A stretch of 36,226 nt of DNA, from contig CAYRLB010000021.1 in assembly GCA_964424945.1 (NCBI GenBank), positions 1 to 36,226 of the forward strand, given 5' to 3'. The notes beneath the pieces were generated by a model. It ran no database searches, was not told where the DNA came from, and was given only the letters and a program-made list of their open reading frames with translations. The position numbers were made by a program, and so were the translations under genes. Of the stretch, positions 1 to 7,886 are shown piece by piece. Every line of letters starts with the position of its first letter. Within the stretch, counting starts at the first letter, position 1. The stretch comes from WHSP01 sp964424945. GTDB lineage: Bacteria; Gemmatimonadota; Gemmatimonadetes; Longimicrobiales; Longimicrobiaceae.

Positions 1-428
1 CCGGTGAACACCAGGAAGGCGCCGAAGACGTAGATGATCCAGTGGAAGCGCTCGATGAGAAGGGCGCCCGCACCGATCATGAACCCGCGCATCACCAGGG
101 CGCCGAAGATGCCCCAGAACAGAACGCGATGCTGGTACTTCGGAGGAACCCTGAAGTACGAGAAGATCAGAATGAAGACGAAGATGTTATCGACCGAGAG
201 CGCCAGCTCGATCAGATAACCTGTCAGGAACTCGAATCCCGCCTGGGTGCCGCGCGTCGAAAAGATGATCGCGTTGAAGATCGCTGCACAGGTGACGACG
301 ATCGCGGTCCAGCGACCGGCTTCCTTCATCGTAACGACATGGGCGTGCCGGTTGAACACACCGAGGTCGATGGCCAACATGCCGAGAACGAAGACGTTGA
401 AGCCTATCCAGAGCCAGGTTTGATCCAT
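1..428 (-). CDS. TerC family integral membrane protein, 3' end cut by window edge
   Basis: The minus-strand frame opens with ATG at 428 and reads about 142 residues without a stop to the window edge, so the C-terminal half is missing. The N-terminus (MDQTWLWIGFNVFVLGMLAI) is a membrane helix followed by DLGVFNRHAH. Further on come a segment with ELALSVDNIFVFILIFSYF and then FRVPPKYQHRVLFWGILGAL, which are hallmark stretches of the TerC/Alx family. The acidic residues of the SVDN helix lie within the membrane. Family members are linked to tellurite resistance and manganese or other metal export at the inner membrane; the substrate here cannot be read from sequence. No Shine-Dalgarno sequence precedes the ATG. 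A TGTAAC box lies 5 nt upstream (434-439, minus), so a leaderless message is possible. The hybrid kinase gene lies 248 bp upstream on the same strand. Confidence 0.9.
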   Translation of the reverse strand, partial: MDQTWLWIGFNVFVLGMLAIDLGVFNRHAHVVTMKEAGRWTAIVVTCAAIFNAIIFSTRGTQAGFEFLTGYLIELALSVDNIFVFILIFSYFRVPPKYQHRVLFWGIFGALVMRGFMIGAGALLIERFHWIIYVFGAFLVFT

Positions 429-676
429 GTATTGTTACAGTCGATGCTAGTGGTACTGCAGCCGTTATTCATCCTCTTTGCATCGAAAAAGGCCGGATGC
501 GCTCTTTCGACGGCCATGAAAGTACCGCGGCCCCGGCAGGCCCGCTACCCACTCATGTGCTGAATAACTTCGGAGGTGAGGGCCCGCCGTCAGCGGTAGG
601 GATCGGACAGCGGCCGCCGCGCGTGTCCCGGTCTACCGGTGCGTTCGGGGAGGCGTTTCCGGGATTGGAAAGGAAG

Positions 677-3616
677 CTAGTCTTCGACGATTCGGGCGAG
701 CATGTCCAGCAGGCGATCGAGCCGTATCCGCAGGTCGTGGAGGTGGTCGTCCGCCTTCTGCCATTCGGATGCCTTTGCAGCGGCTTCCAGGCCGCGAAGC
801 ACACTGGTGACCTCGTCCGCCGCAAAGATTGCCGCCGAGCCGCGGAGGGTATGCGCGAGCCTGGCTGCTTCGCTGTCGCGTCTGGCGGTCACCGCTCTCT
901 CCAGCTGCGCGAGCTGTTCCGGGGCGTTGTTCAGGAAGACGCCGCCGACGCTGACCAGGATCGCGTCACCCCCAAGCAGCGACGCGAGCCGGTTCCGCTG
1001 TGACTGGACCCCCTCCTCCTCGTCCTTTGCGATGTTGTATCCCGGGACGACCTCCGCGAGCTTCTGCAGGAGCGTCGTCGGAGTCACCGGCTTCGAAAGG
1101 TATCCGTCCATCCCCGCCTCCAGGCATCGTTCGGCATCGCCCGCCATGGCGTGCGCCGTGAGCGCGATGATGGGAAGGTGCTTTCCCGAGCCACGCTCCG
1201 CCTCCCGGATCCGCGCCGTCGCTCCGAAGCCGCCGAGGTCGGGCATCTGGATGTCCATCAGGACCGCGTCGAACGCCTCCGCTGCGGCGAGCCGGACGGC
1301 CTCGATGCCATCCGGTGCGATGACGCCGGTATGGCCGGCCCGGTTCAGCACCGCGAGGACGAGACGCTGGTTCACTTCGTTGTCTTCCGCTACGAGGATG
1401 CGAAGGGGCCGCTGAGCCGCCGGGGCAGGGGCGGGGGCGTCGTCAACGGGAAGCGCCGGGGGCGGAGAACTCGCCACATTCGCCGGTATCGAGAAGTGGA
1501 ACGAACTCCCCTGTCGCGGCTCGGATTCGGCCCGGATCGATCCCCCCATCAGCCCGACAAGTTGAGCAGAAATGCTGAGGCCGAGGCCAACCCCACCATA
1601 CCGACGGGTCGCAGAGCTGTCGCCCTGGGTGAAAGGGTCGAAGATCGAGTCGAGCCGGTCGGGCGAAATGCCGATGCCGGTGTCCCGCACCTCGACCAGC
1701 AGTTCGCCGGCCGCGCCCTCACCCTCCCACCCCACATTGATACGGATGGAACCGAGCGGCGTGAACTTGATGGCGTTATCCACGAGGTTCACGAAGACGT
1801 GGCGGATGCGCCCGGCATCGGCCAGGATCCATCTGGGAACGTCGGGCGAGATCGTCGTGGTGAGATCCAGCCCCTTCTCCCTCGCCCGCCGCGAGAGGAT
1901 CCGCAGTGCGTCGCCGAACTCCTCCCGAATGTCGAACGGGATCGCCTGCAGCGAAACCGCACCCGACTCGTTCCGCGAGAAGTCGAGAACGTCGTTGACG
2001 AGACGAAGCAGGGCCTCCCCGGAGGTGCGGACCGCAGAGAGGTAGCGCCGCTGCTCGCGGGTCAGTTCCGTCTCGAGGGCGAGGTCGGTCATACCCATGA
2101 TGCCGTTGAGCGGCGTGCGGATCTCATGGCTCATGTGTGTGAGGAACTCGCTCTTCACACGGGTCGCCTCGCGCGCCGCTTCGAGCAGCTCGGCCATCCG
2201 CGTCTGGCTCTCGACCAGCGCCGCTTCCGTACGCCGACGCGCGATCGAAGGGCCCACCTCCGCCAGGATCAGGGTAGCGGCCTCCGGATCGAAGGTCGCA
2301 GGGAAGCGAGCGGCCGCCGAAGAGAAGACCGCCGCGCCGATGCTTTCCCCTTCCCGCGTCCGGATCGGCAGGGCAACAGCCTTCACGCCTCCTCCTTCGA
2401 GTTTGCCTGACAGATGGCGATCGGTTCGGTGCGCGTCGAAAGCCAGGTCGGCCCATTCCCCTTCGGCGACCGCGCCATGAGGGCCACCCCCCTCTCCGGC
2501 AGGCCAGGAAGCGATCTTCCGAAGCTCCGACTCCGACCCGATCGGAAGCCAGATCGCCCCACGCTCGAACCCGGTGTGTTCGCACAGATCCTCGAGCACG
2601 AGCGTCAAACCAACCTCGATCGTCTCGCTGCCCGCAATCGACCGGATAGCTCGATCGACGAGGGCGGTCTCCTGCTCGAGACGACGCTGCTCGGTCACAT
2701 CGCGGAAGATGAGCCGGGTGGATACGGGGACGCCGTTCTCGTAACGGCAGTTACCGCTTCCGGCACAGAGGATCCGGCCGCCGTCCCGGGTCATCAGCTC
2801 CGCCTCGAAGTCGCGGAGCTCCCCCTCGGTGACGATCCGCATCGCCGCGGCTTGATAAGCCTCACGATATTCGGGCGCCACAAAGTCGACGGCTGCCCGA
2901 TCCCGCATCTCCTCCGCGGTGTAGCCAAGAGCCCGGGTCAGGGTCTGGTTCGAATAGAGGATGCGGCCATCCGCCGCGACGCTCACGATCATATCGCTGG
3001 CGCGCTCCAGCAGATCGTGGAGCTGCTCGTCATGGGAGCGGAGCCGCGCAGCGAGTCCGCGGAGGGTCATTTCGGCTGCGACTCCGGCGGCGATGTCCGT
3101 CAGCGTGGTCAGCTCTTCGGCGCTCCACTCACGAGGGGTACGGTCCGCAACCGCAAGCGTCCCGATTCCATGACCGCCGACCTCGAGAGGTGCGCCCGCA
3201 TAGGCGGCGAAGCCGAAAGGGCTCGAAATACCGCCCCCGGTCGGCCCCGGGAGCGCCTGGATCGCGATGGGCTCGCCGGCAAGCGCAACGGCCGGGCAGG
3301 GGGTGTGGTCGAGCGCGGCATCGCGCCCTCCGCTCCGCGGTAGCGGAATCCCCACCATGCTCTTGAAGTAGATCCGGTCCACATCGATCAGAGAAATGAA
3401 GGCCGCGGGGGCGCCGAGCACCCGGGCGGCGAGGCGCACGAAGCGGTCGAACGCCTCCTCAGGCGGGGAGTCGAGCAGCTGGGTCGCCCGCAGCGCCCCC
3501 AGCCTCGCAGTGTCTTCGAGTCGCTCTGTAAATTGGGGATCCAAGAGATGGCGCCTGGCTGATGAGCCGCTGAGAGGAATGAGGAACCCGCCTGCCCGGG
3601 ACGTCTCCGCCGCCAC
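677..3616 (-). CDS. Cytosolic hybrid sensor histidine kinase (GAF-PAS-GAF-HisKA-HATPase-REC-HPt)
   Basis: This 979-residue protein has no signal peptide or membrane helix, so it should sense intracellular cues. Order of domains: GAF about 40-190, PAS about 200-315 (ends in RLIFRDVTEQRRLE), second GAF about 320-465, HisKA with the phospho-accepting His497 in FLTHMSHEIRTPLNG, an ATPase domain with N-box NLVDNAIKF, DTGIG and GVGLGLS boxes, receiver domain with Asp788 in VLMDIQMPDLGG and the SKPV lysine loop, and a C-terminal HPt domain with His922 in AHTLRGSAAIF. This is the BarA/ArcB-like phosphorelay layout (His-Asp-His). No response regulator is encoded nearby, so the final partner is unknown. 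The start is GTG (3616); no in-frame ATG exists upstream of the first GAF domain. It diverges from the cyclophilin gene, with an inverted repeat between them. Confidence 0.93.
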   Translation of the reverse strand: MAAETSRAGGFLIPLSGSSARRHLLDPQFTERLEDTARLGALRATQLLDSPPEEAFDRFVRLAARVLGAPAAFISLIDVDRIYFKSMVGIPLPRSGGRDAALDHTPCPAVALAGEPIAIQALPGPTGGGISSPFGFAAYAGAPLEVGGHGIGTLAVADRTPREWSAEELTTLTDIAAGVAAEMTLRGLAARLRSHDEQLHDLLERASDMIVSVAADGRILYSNQTLTRALGYTAEEMRDRAAVDFVAPEYREAYQAAAMRIVTEGELRDFEAELMTRDGGRILCAGSGNCRYENGVPVSTRLIFRDVTEQRRLEQETALVDRAIRSIAGSETIEVGLTLVLEDLCEHTGFERGAIWLPIGSESELRKIASWPAGEGGGPHGAVAEGEWADLAFDAHRTDRHLSGKLEGGGVKAVALPIRTREGESIGAAVFSSAAARFPATFDPEAATLILAEVGPSIARRRTEAALVESQTRMAELLEAAREATRVKSEFLTHMSHEIRTPLNGIMGMTDLALETELTREQRRYLSAVRTSGEALLRLVNDVLDFSRNESGAVSLQAIPFDIREEFGDALRILSRRAREKGLDLTTTISPDVPRWILADAGRIRHVFVNLVDNAIKFTPLGSIRINVGWEGEGAAGELLVEVRDTGIGISPDRLDSIFDPFTQGDSSATRRYGGVGLGLSISAQLVGLMGGSIRAESEPRQGSSFHFSIPANVASSPPPALPVDDAPAPAPAAQRPLRILVAEDNEVNQRLVLAVLNRAGHTGVIAPDGIEAVRLAAAEAFDAVLMDIQMPDLGGFGATARIREAERGSGKHLPIIALTAHAMAGDAERCLEAGMDGYLSKPVTPTTLLQKLAEVVPGYNIAKDEEEGVQSQRNRLASLLGGDAILVSVGGVFLNNAPEQLAQLERAVTARRDSEAARLAHTLRGSAAIFAADEVTSVLRGLEAAAKASEWQKADDHLHDLRIRLDRLLDMLARIVED

Positions 3617-3663
3617 TATCGCGCCCTGAACGGACTTCCTAAACTGGCTCGCGAGTCCTGATA

Positions 3664-3682
3664 TCGGTCACATCCTGACCGA
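3664..3682. promoter_or_regulatory. Inverted repeat between divergent genes, candidate operator
   Basis: TCGGTCA and TGACCGA form a perfect 7+7 inverted repeat with a 5-base spacer (CATCC). It lies in the 203-bp region between the hybrid kinase (minus) and the cyclophilin lipoprotein (plus), 48 bp upstream of the kinase start codon. The symmetry and position suit a dimeric regulator, but a short RNA hairpin in the kinase leader would look the same. No regulator is known for it. Confidence 0.35.
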
Positions 3683-3819
3683 CGGCTACGCCTGCACCCG
3701 CCGACACATCTTCCGCAGTCCGGAAGGCCGTGACCTGAAGATTTCACCGGAATCGTTTCCCGGAGATGTCCTTTACCTGCCGTCACATGTCGGCGGAATT
3801 CCACCGATGAACTTCTGCC

Positions 3820-4476
3820 ATGCAACTGAAGAGCCTGCTGCTCGCTCTGCTCCTGATTCCGCTGACTTCCTGCGCAACGCTCGGGAGAACCCCGCGGTCG
3901 GTTCTGCTCGATCCGGCGAGTCCCGCGATGAACGTGCAGGCGCCTCCCACGTACAATGTGCGATTCGAGACGACCAAGGGCACCATCGTCATGGAGGTCG
4001 TCCGTGAATGGGCCCCGCGCGGCGCCGATCGCTTCTTCAATCTCGTCCGCCACGGCTATTACGACGGGGCTCACTTCTTCCGCGTTGTCCCGGGCTTCGT
4101 GGTTCAGTTCGGACTCGCCGCCGACCCGGCCACTTCAACGGTCTGGAGAGGTCAGAGGCTCCCGGACGATCCTGTCGTGGAGAGCAACCGGAGAGGCTTT
4201 GTCAGCTTCGCGATGGCCGGCCCGAACACCCGCACGGCGCAGGTGTTCGTCAACCTGGCAGACAACTCTCCCCTGGACAGGCAGGGTTTCGCGCCTTTCG
4301 CGAGAATCGTGGAGGGGATGGAGGTGGTCGACTCCCTCTACTCAGGATACGGCGACGGGGTCGGCTTCGTTCCCGGCCCCGACCAGGGCCGCATCGAAGC
4401 GGAGGGGTCCGAATATCTCGAACGGGAGTTTCCACTTCTCGACGAGATCCTTTCGGCCCGGGTAACCGACCCCTGA
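3820..4476 (+). CDS. Cyclophilin-type peptidyl-prolyl cis-trans isomerase, lipoprotein
   Basis: The 218-residue product starts with a lipoprotein signal peptide with lipobox LTSC (Cys18), so it is probably membrane-anchored in the periplasm. The cyclophilin domain spans about 45-195. It begins YNVRFETTKGTIVMEV and carries FFRVVPGFVVQFG (Arg88 at the place of the catalytic arginine). Later it has RGFVSFAMAGPN, TAQVFVNLADN and GFAPFARIVEGMEVVD, all standard for bacterial cyclophilins. The expected role is to speed proline isomerisation during folding of exported proteins. The start ATG was chosen because it gives a complete signal peptide, although no clear Shine-Dalgarno sequence precedes it. 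The gene ends 17 bp before a scaffold gap and faces the small exported protein gene on the other side. Confidence 0.93.
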   Translation: MQLKSLLLALLLIPLTSCATLGRTPRSVLLDPASPAMNVQAPPTYNVRFETTKGTIVMEVVREWAPRGADRFFNLVRHGYYDGAHFFRVVPGFVVQFGLAADPATSTVWRGQRLPDDPVVESNRRGFVSFAMAGPNTRTAQVFVNLADNSPLDRQGFAPFARIVEGMEVVDSLYSGYGDGVGFVPGPDQGRIEAEGSEYLEREFPLLDEILSARVTDP

Positions 4477-4493
4477 CGATCGCCGCGCGGAGC
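4475..4493 (+). repeat. 19-bp direct repeat, left copy at contig end
   Basis: GACGATCGCCGCGCGGAGC ends exactly where the run of N begins and is repeated without change right after it (4594-4612). Identical contig ends usually mean two contigs that overlap and were scaffolded without being merged. Confidence 0.85.
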
Positions 4494-4593
4494 NNNNNNN
4501 NNNNNNNNNNNNNNNNNNNNNNNNNNNNNNNNNNNNNNNNNNNNNNNNNNNNNNNNNNNNNNNNNNNNNNNNNNNNNNNNNNNNNNNNNNNNN
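4494..4593. other. Scaffold gap of 100 N, probably artificial
   Basis: This is a run of exactly 100 N, a common default gap size. Both flanks end in the same 19 bases, so the true sequence is probably continuous. If the copies are merged, the cyclophilin and the small exported protein would be convergent with about 38 bp between their stop codons. Confidence 0.8.
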
Positions 4594-4612
4594 GACGATC
4601 GCCGCGCGGAGC
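4594..4612 (+). repeat. 19-bp direct repeat, right copy at contig start
   Basis: This is the exact copy of 4475-4493 at the start of the next contig. The core CCGCGCGG is palindromic. A genuine short repeat that stopped the assembler cannot be ruled out. Confidence 0.85.
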
Positions 4613-4633
4613 ACCAGGAAAGCCGGCCCTACC

Positions 4634-4963
4634 TCAGTGCGACTGCCAGACAGAGAGGGAGTCTATCAGATAGCCAGCGGAGGTGTCGAACGTCACGGCG
4701 CATTCGTAGTTCCTGCGCGTGGTCGCCCCGTCAGAGGGTGTGTCCAGGACGCCGCGCACGGCGTAGCGGGGGTCGTCGTATGTCACGGTAGGTGAAAGGG
4801 GGAAGCTGCTCGTCGGATTTTCCGCTTCCACGGCAGCCTTGCAGGCATCTCCTGCTCCCACCGCGCTGTGCGCGGCACCCGCCGGGGGACCGTCCGGCGC
4901 CATCGAAAGCGTGAGATAGAGAAGCAGCACCGCCCCGCCCGCCAGCCCGATCCACTTCTTCAT
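4634..4963 (-). CDS. Small exported protein with two cysteines, unknown function
   Basis: This 109-residue protein starts at ATG 4963, preceded by ACGGAGCG as a ribosome site. A longer reading from 5188 would overlap the permease gene and add an arginine-rich, non-signal extension, so it was not used. Residues 1-21 form an N-terminal membrane or signal helix after MKKW. The mature part has one cysteine in DACKAAVEAE and one in NYECAVTFD, able to form a disulfide. The layout (CKxAV near the start, a central Val-rich strand region, then an ECxV strand and a C-terminal SLSVW) resembles small exported proteins of unknown function found in many bacteria. No function is assigned. It lies 133 bp downstream of the AI-2E-type permease on the same strand and could be cotranscribed with it. 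Confidence 0.75.
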   Translation of the reverse strand: MKKWIGLAGGAVLLLYLTLSMAPDGPPAGAAHSAVGAGDACKAAVEAENPTSSFPLSPTVTYDDPRYAVRGVLDTPSDGATTRRNYECAVTFDTSAGYLIDSLSVWQSH

Positions 4964-5096
4964 TGTACGCTCCGTCCGTGGTCCGCCATGCCCCTCAGCG
5001 CCTGTGCAGGGCTCCGGCCAGGCGACGCCCGCTGCTGCTCCGGGCCGGAAAGCGACGAGTTCGTCTCCGAGATCCGTCGCGGCGAGGAACCGTCCT

Positions 5097-6158
5097 TCAT
5101 GCGGGCGTCGGTAAGGTAGAGGGACCCACCGGCTCCGGTTCACCCAGGTCGGGCGGGTCGTCAGGCGACGTCTTCTCGGGGAACGCAAGGTCGCGGATCA
5201 GCACAGTCAGCGGCACCGAGAGAATCGCGCCGGTTGCACCGAGCACCCATGTCCAGAAGAGGACCGAAAGAAAGCTCAGCAGGGGCGAAATCTTCATCTG
5301 ACGTCCCACAAACCGCGGCCCGACCACATTGTCGATGACCGTATTGATGATCTGGTAGCCGATGAAGACGATCAGAGCGGAGGCCCACCCGCTTTCGAGC
5401 AGCGCCAGCAGAATTGGCGGGACCATCGACAGGACGAAGCCGACGTTGGGAACGAAGCTGAAGAAGAAGGACATCACCGCCCACAAGAGCGCGTAGTCCA
5501 CGCCGAGCACGAGGAGGAGAATGTAGTTGAGCAGGGCCGCTGCGAGTCCCAGAATGGTTCGCACCCACATGTAGCCGCGGATCGTGCTGGAGAAGGCGAT
5601 GAACCGCGCCGCCAGCGGGCTGTGGTCGATCGCCTCGACGCGTGCGCGCCGCTCCATCTCCCAGATGCCCGCGAGCATGAAGGCGAAGATGAACAGCGTC
5701 AGGAGCAGACTCCCGATGCCTCCCGCGATCGCGCCTGAAACGTTGAGGCCGAAGCGAACCACCGATGGTCCGCTCAGCGCAGACCCGATGGCATTCTCCA
5801 TGTACTCCGCCGCGTTGATCCCCCTCGCGGCGAACTCGTCGCTGACAGAGCCGATCAGCTCCTCGAACTGCTCCCGGTACTGGGGCAGCTCCATTCCGAC
5901 CTGTCGCAGCGACACCCCCAGGAAGCCGGCGAGACTGAGAGCGAACAGCACCACCGCGAAGACGATCAATCCGACCGCCGCTCCCCTCAGGGCACGGAGC
6001 TTGTCCATCAGAGGCTGGAGGAGAAGCGCCAGAAAGCCCGCCATGAGGACGGGGTTCAGGATGCCCGTCGCGGCTCGGGCCCCTGCGAGTATCAGCACCG
6101 CGCTGGCCCCTCCGACGAGGAGGCGCAGCAGCCGTCGATCGTGTGTGGAAGACATCAT
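5097..6158 (-). CDS. AI-2E/PerM family transporter
   Basis: The 353-residue polytopic membrane protein matches the AI-2E transporter (PerM/TqsA) family in length and pattern. It has two N-terminal helices with NPVLMAGFLALLLQPLMDKL, then a helix followed by a soluble stretch (about 90-145) with VGMELPQYREQFEELI. A long C-terminal membrane block contains SFVPNVGFVLSMVPPILLAL, NTVIDNVVGPRFVGR and a final SVPLTVLIRDL. Members move small solutes such as quorum signals or sodium in exchange for protons; the substrate here is unknown. The tail is Pro/Asp-rich. I chose ATG 6158 (tandem with 6155) because the longer reading from 6248 adds about 30 Cys/Arg-rich residues unlike the family. A TATACT box at 6205-6210 on the minus strand could drive it. 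Confidence 0.9.
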   Translation of the reverse strand: MMSSTHDRRLLRLLVGGASAVLILAGARAATGILNPVLMAGFLALLLQPLMDKLRALRGAAVGLIVFAVVLFALSLAGFLGVSLRQVGMELPQYREQFEELIGSVSDEFAARGINAAEYMENAIGSALSGPSVVRFGLNVSGAIAGGIGSLLLTLFIFAFMLAGIWEMERRARVEAIDHSPLAARFIAFSSTIRGYMWVRTILGLAAALLNYILLLVLGVDYALLWAVMSFFFSFVPNVGFVLSMVPPILLALLESGWASALIVFIGYQIINTVIDNVVGPRFVGRQMKISPLLSFLSVLFWTWVLGATGAILSVPLTVLIRDLAFPEKTSPDDPPDLGEPEPVGPSTLPTPA

Positions 6159-6204
6159 CCGCCGCCAGCTTCGGAGTTGATTCGGTTCACAGTGTGCCGT
6201 GCAG

Positions 6205-6231
6205 AGTATACCTGACCAAATCGCGCGGCAA
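6205..6231 (-). promoter_or_regulatory. Candidate sigma-70 promoter for the AI-2E-type permease
   Basis: Read on the minus strand, TTGCCG (6231-6226) is followed after 15 bases by TATACT (6210-6205), which matches the -10 consensus in five of six positions. Transcription would start about 40 nt before ATG 6158. The spacer is shorter than the ideal 17, so the -35 half is uncertain. Confidence 0.35.
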
Positions 6232-6437
6232 CACGCCGTACGGGCCATCGACAGACGTATTGCGACAGGGACGCGTCAGAGAACTTGCATGGTGGGCGTT
6301 CGTTCGTTCCATTGATCGTGTTCGGTGGCGTCCGTCCGCGGACCCGCCTTGAAAGGCCAACCCGTTGTCGATGAACATCGCCCTCCCGGAGCGGTGTTGT
6401 CCAAACGTATCCAACTGAAGTTCAGGGAGAACAGCGC

Positions 6438-7577
6438 ATGTCTACGAAGGGTCTGGAAGGCGTTGTCGTCGGGGAGACCAATCTAAGTGAGGTCTTCGGC
6501 GAAGAGGGACGCCTCGTGTACGGAGGATACGAAATCGAGGATCTGGCGGGGAACGCAACCTTCGAGGAGGTCTGTCATCTCCTCTGGTTCGGCGCCCTTC
6601 CTGACGAGGCGCAGCTTGCTGCCCTCCGGGACCGGCTCAACGCGGAGAGCGAGATTGATCCGCGCGTGATTGAGATCCTCCGGCTGATTCCGAAAGAGAC
6701 GCACCCGATGAGTGCGCTCCGCACCGCAGTCTCTGCTCTCGCCTGGTTCGACCCCTCCGCCGAAGATCCGTCCCCCGAGGACAACCTCAGAAAAGCCATC
6801 CGTCTCACCACACAGACCACTGCGATTGCCGGCGCCATTCACCGGCTGACCAATGGTGAGGAGCCGGTCGCGTGGCGCAGCGATCTCGGGTTCGGCGCGA
6901 ACCTGCTGCTCGCCTTCTCCGGCGAAGTTCCCGACGAGCTCAGCGCCCGCGTTATGGATGTGGCACTCATCCTTCACGCGGAGCACGGGATGAACGCCTC
7001 GACATTCTCCGCCCGCGTGACGGTGGCGACCCTTTCGGATCTCTACTCCGGGGCGACGTCCGCCATCGGGACGCTGAAGGGACCGCTCCACGGTGGTGCG
7101 AACGAGGGGGTCATGAAGATGCTCCTCGAGATCGATACCCCCGAGAAGTCGGCTGATTTCATCCGGAAGACGCTGAACGAGGGCGGCCGGATCTCAGGGT
7201 TCGGGCACCGCGTCTATCGGACGCTCGATCCGCGCGCACCGGTCCTCAAGGATCTCGCAGAGAAGCTCGCGAAGCAGAAGGGTACCGCGCGCTGGCTCGA
7301 AATCGCGGAGCAGGTCCAGGTGGTCATGGCGGAGGAAATGTCTGCGCGCAACAAGCGGATCTATCCGAACGTCGATTTCTTCAGCGCCCCATTGTACTTC
7401 ACCATGGGGATCCCGACGGAGCACTTCACCAACATCTTTGCCTGCGCACGGATGCCCGGATGGACTGCTCACATGCTGGAGCAGCTTTCCGATAACCGTC
7501 TCATCCGCCCGGGTTCGAAGTACGTCGGACCCCGCGGCCTGAAGGTCACACCGCTTTCCGCTCGCTCGTCGGAATAA
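6438..7577 (+). CDS. gltA: Citrate synthase
   Basis: The 379-residue enzyme condenses oxaloacetate and acetyl-CoA to citrate at the entry of the TCA cycle. Its length fits the short form of the family without the N-terminal regulatory domain of E. coli GltA. The catalytic residues are visible: His218 in GPLHGGANEGVMKML, His257 in ISGFGHRVYRTLDPRAP and Asp313 in NVDFFSAPLYFTMGIP. The substrate-binding GWTAHMLEQ stretch follows. The N-terminus (LEGVVVGETNLSEVFGEEG, then YGGYEIEDLA) is typical. AGGGAG about 9 nt upstream supports ATG 6438. It diverges from the permease across 279 bp and is followed by a strong hairpin and then maeB, so two central-carbon genes sit side by side. Confidence 0.96.
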   Translation: MSTKGLEGVVVGETNLSEVFGEEGRLVYGGYEIEDLAGNATFEEVCHLLWFGALPDEAQLAALRDRLNAESEIDPRVIEILRLIPKETHPMSALRTAVSALAWFDPSAEDPSPEDNLRKAIRLTTQTTAIAGAIHRLTNGEEPVAWRSDLGFGANLLLAFSGEVPDELSARVMDVALILHAEHGMNASTFSARVTVATLSDLYSGATSAIGTLKGPLHGGANEGVMKMLLEIDTPEKSADFIRKTLNEGGRISGFGHRVYRTLDPRAPVLKDLAEKLAKQKGTARWLEIAEQVQVVMAEEMSARNKRIYPNVDFFSAPLYFTMGIPTEHFTNIFACARMPGWTAHMLEQLSDNRLIRPGSKYVGPRGLKVTPLSARSSE

Positions 7578-7586
7578 ACGGTACCG

Positions 7587-7614
7587 GCGCAGCCCGATCC
7601 CAACCGGGCTGCGC
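7587..7614 (+). terminator. Hairpin after gltA, probable terminator
   Basis: GCGCAGCCCG and CGGGCTGCGC form a perfect 10-bp stem around an 8-base loop, starting 10 nt after the gltA stop codon. No T-run follows, as is common for hairpin ends in GC-rich genomes. Confidence 0.65.
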
Positions 7615-7736
7615 GCTGCAGCGGCGATCAGAACGCCCCGATCCCGCTCCCCGGCGTCCCCCGTATCCGGCATCCTCCGCGCGCCGGAAGTCCGTCCAGG
7701 AAGTAAAGCGTTCTGGCTACCGGGAAGGGCGGGCGG

Positions 7737-7742
7737 TATATT
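7737..7742 (+). promoter_or_regulatory. Possible -10 box upstream of maeB
   Basis: TATATT stands out in a GC-rich region and matches the -10 consensus in five of six positions. No good -35 hexamer is found 16-18 bases upstream. It would give a leader of about 138 nt before ATG 7887. Confidence 0.25.
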
Positions 7743-7886
7743 CGCGCTTCTTCGACCAGCAGCCACGACTTCAGAGTAAGCCTCCCGACTGCATGGCCGG
7801 CCCAGACGGTTCACCCCAGGCCCGATACAGCCTGGACCCCGTTGCGGCGACCGAGAACGGAGCACCGCTCCCCTATCTTCTCTCCG

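Larger units (their letters stand above)
7578..7886 (+). other. Intergenic region between citrate synthase and malic enzyme
   Basis: This 309-bp stretch holds the hairpin after gltA (7587-7614) and a TATATT box (7737-7742) that could belong to the maeB promoter. It has no convincing ORF or RNA gene. A TTG-started extension of maeB would reach into its last 45 bp. Confidence 0.6.

Noticed and set aside
429..676. Manganese (yybP-ykoY) riboswitch upstream of the TerC gene
   Set aside because: Such riboswitches often precede TerC-family genes, so I looked, but I found no matching conserved loops. The region shows only short GC-rich pairings.
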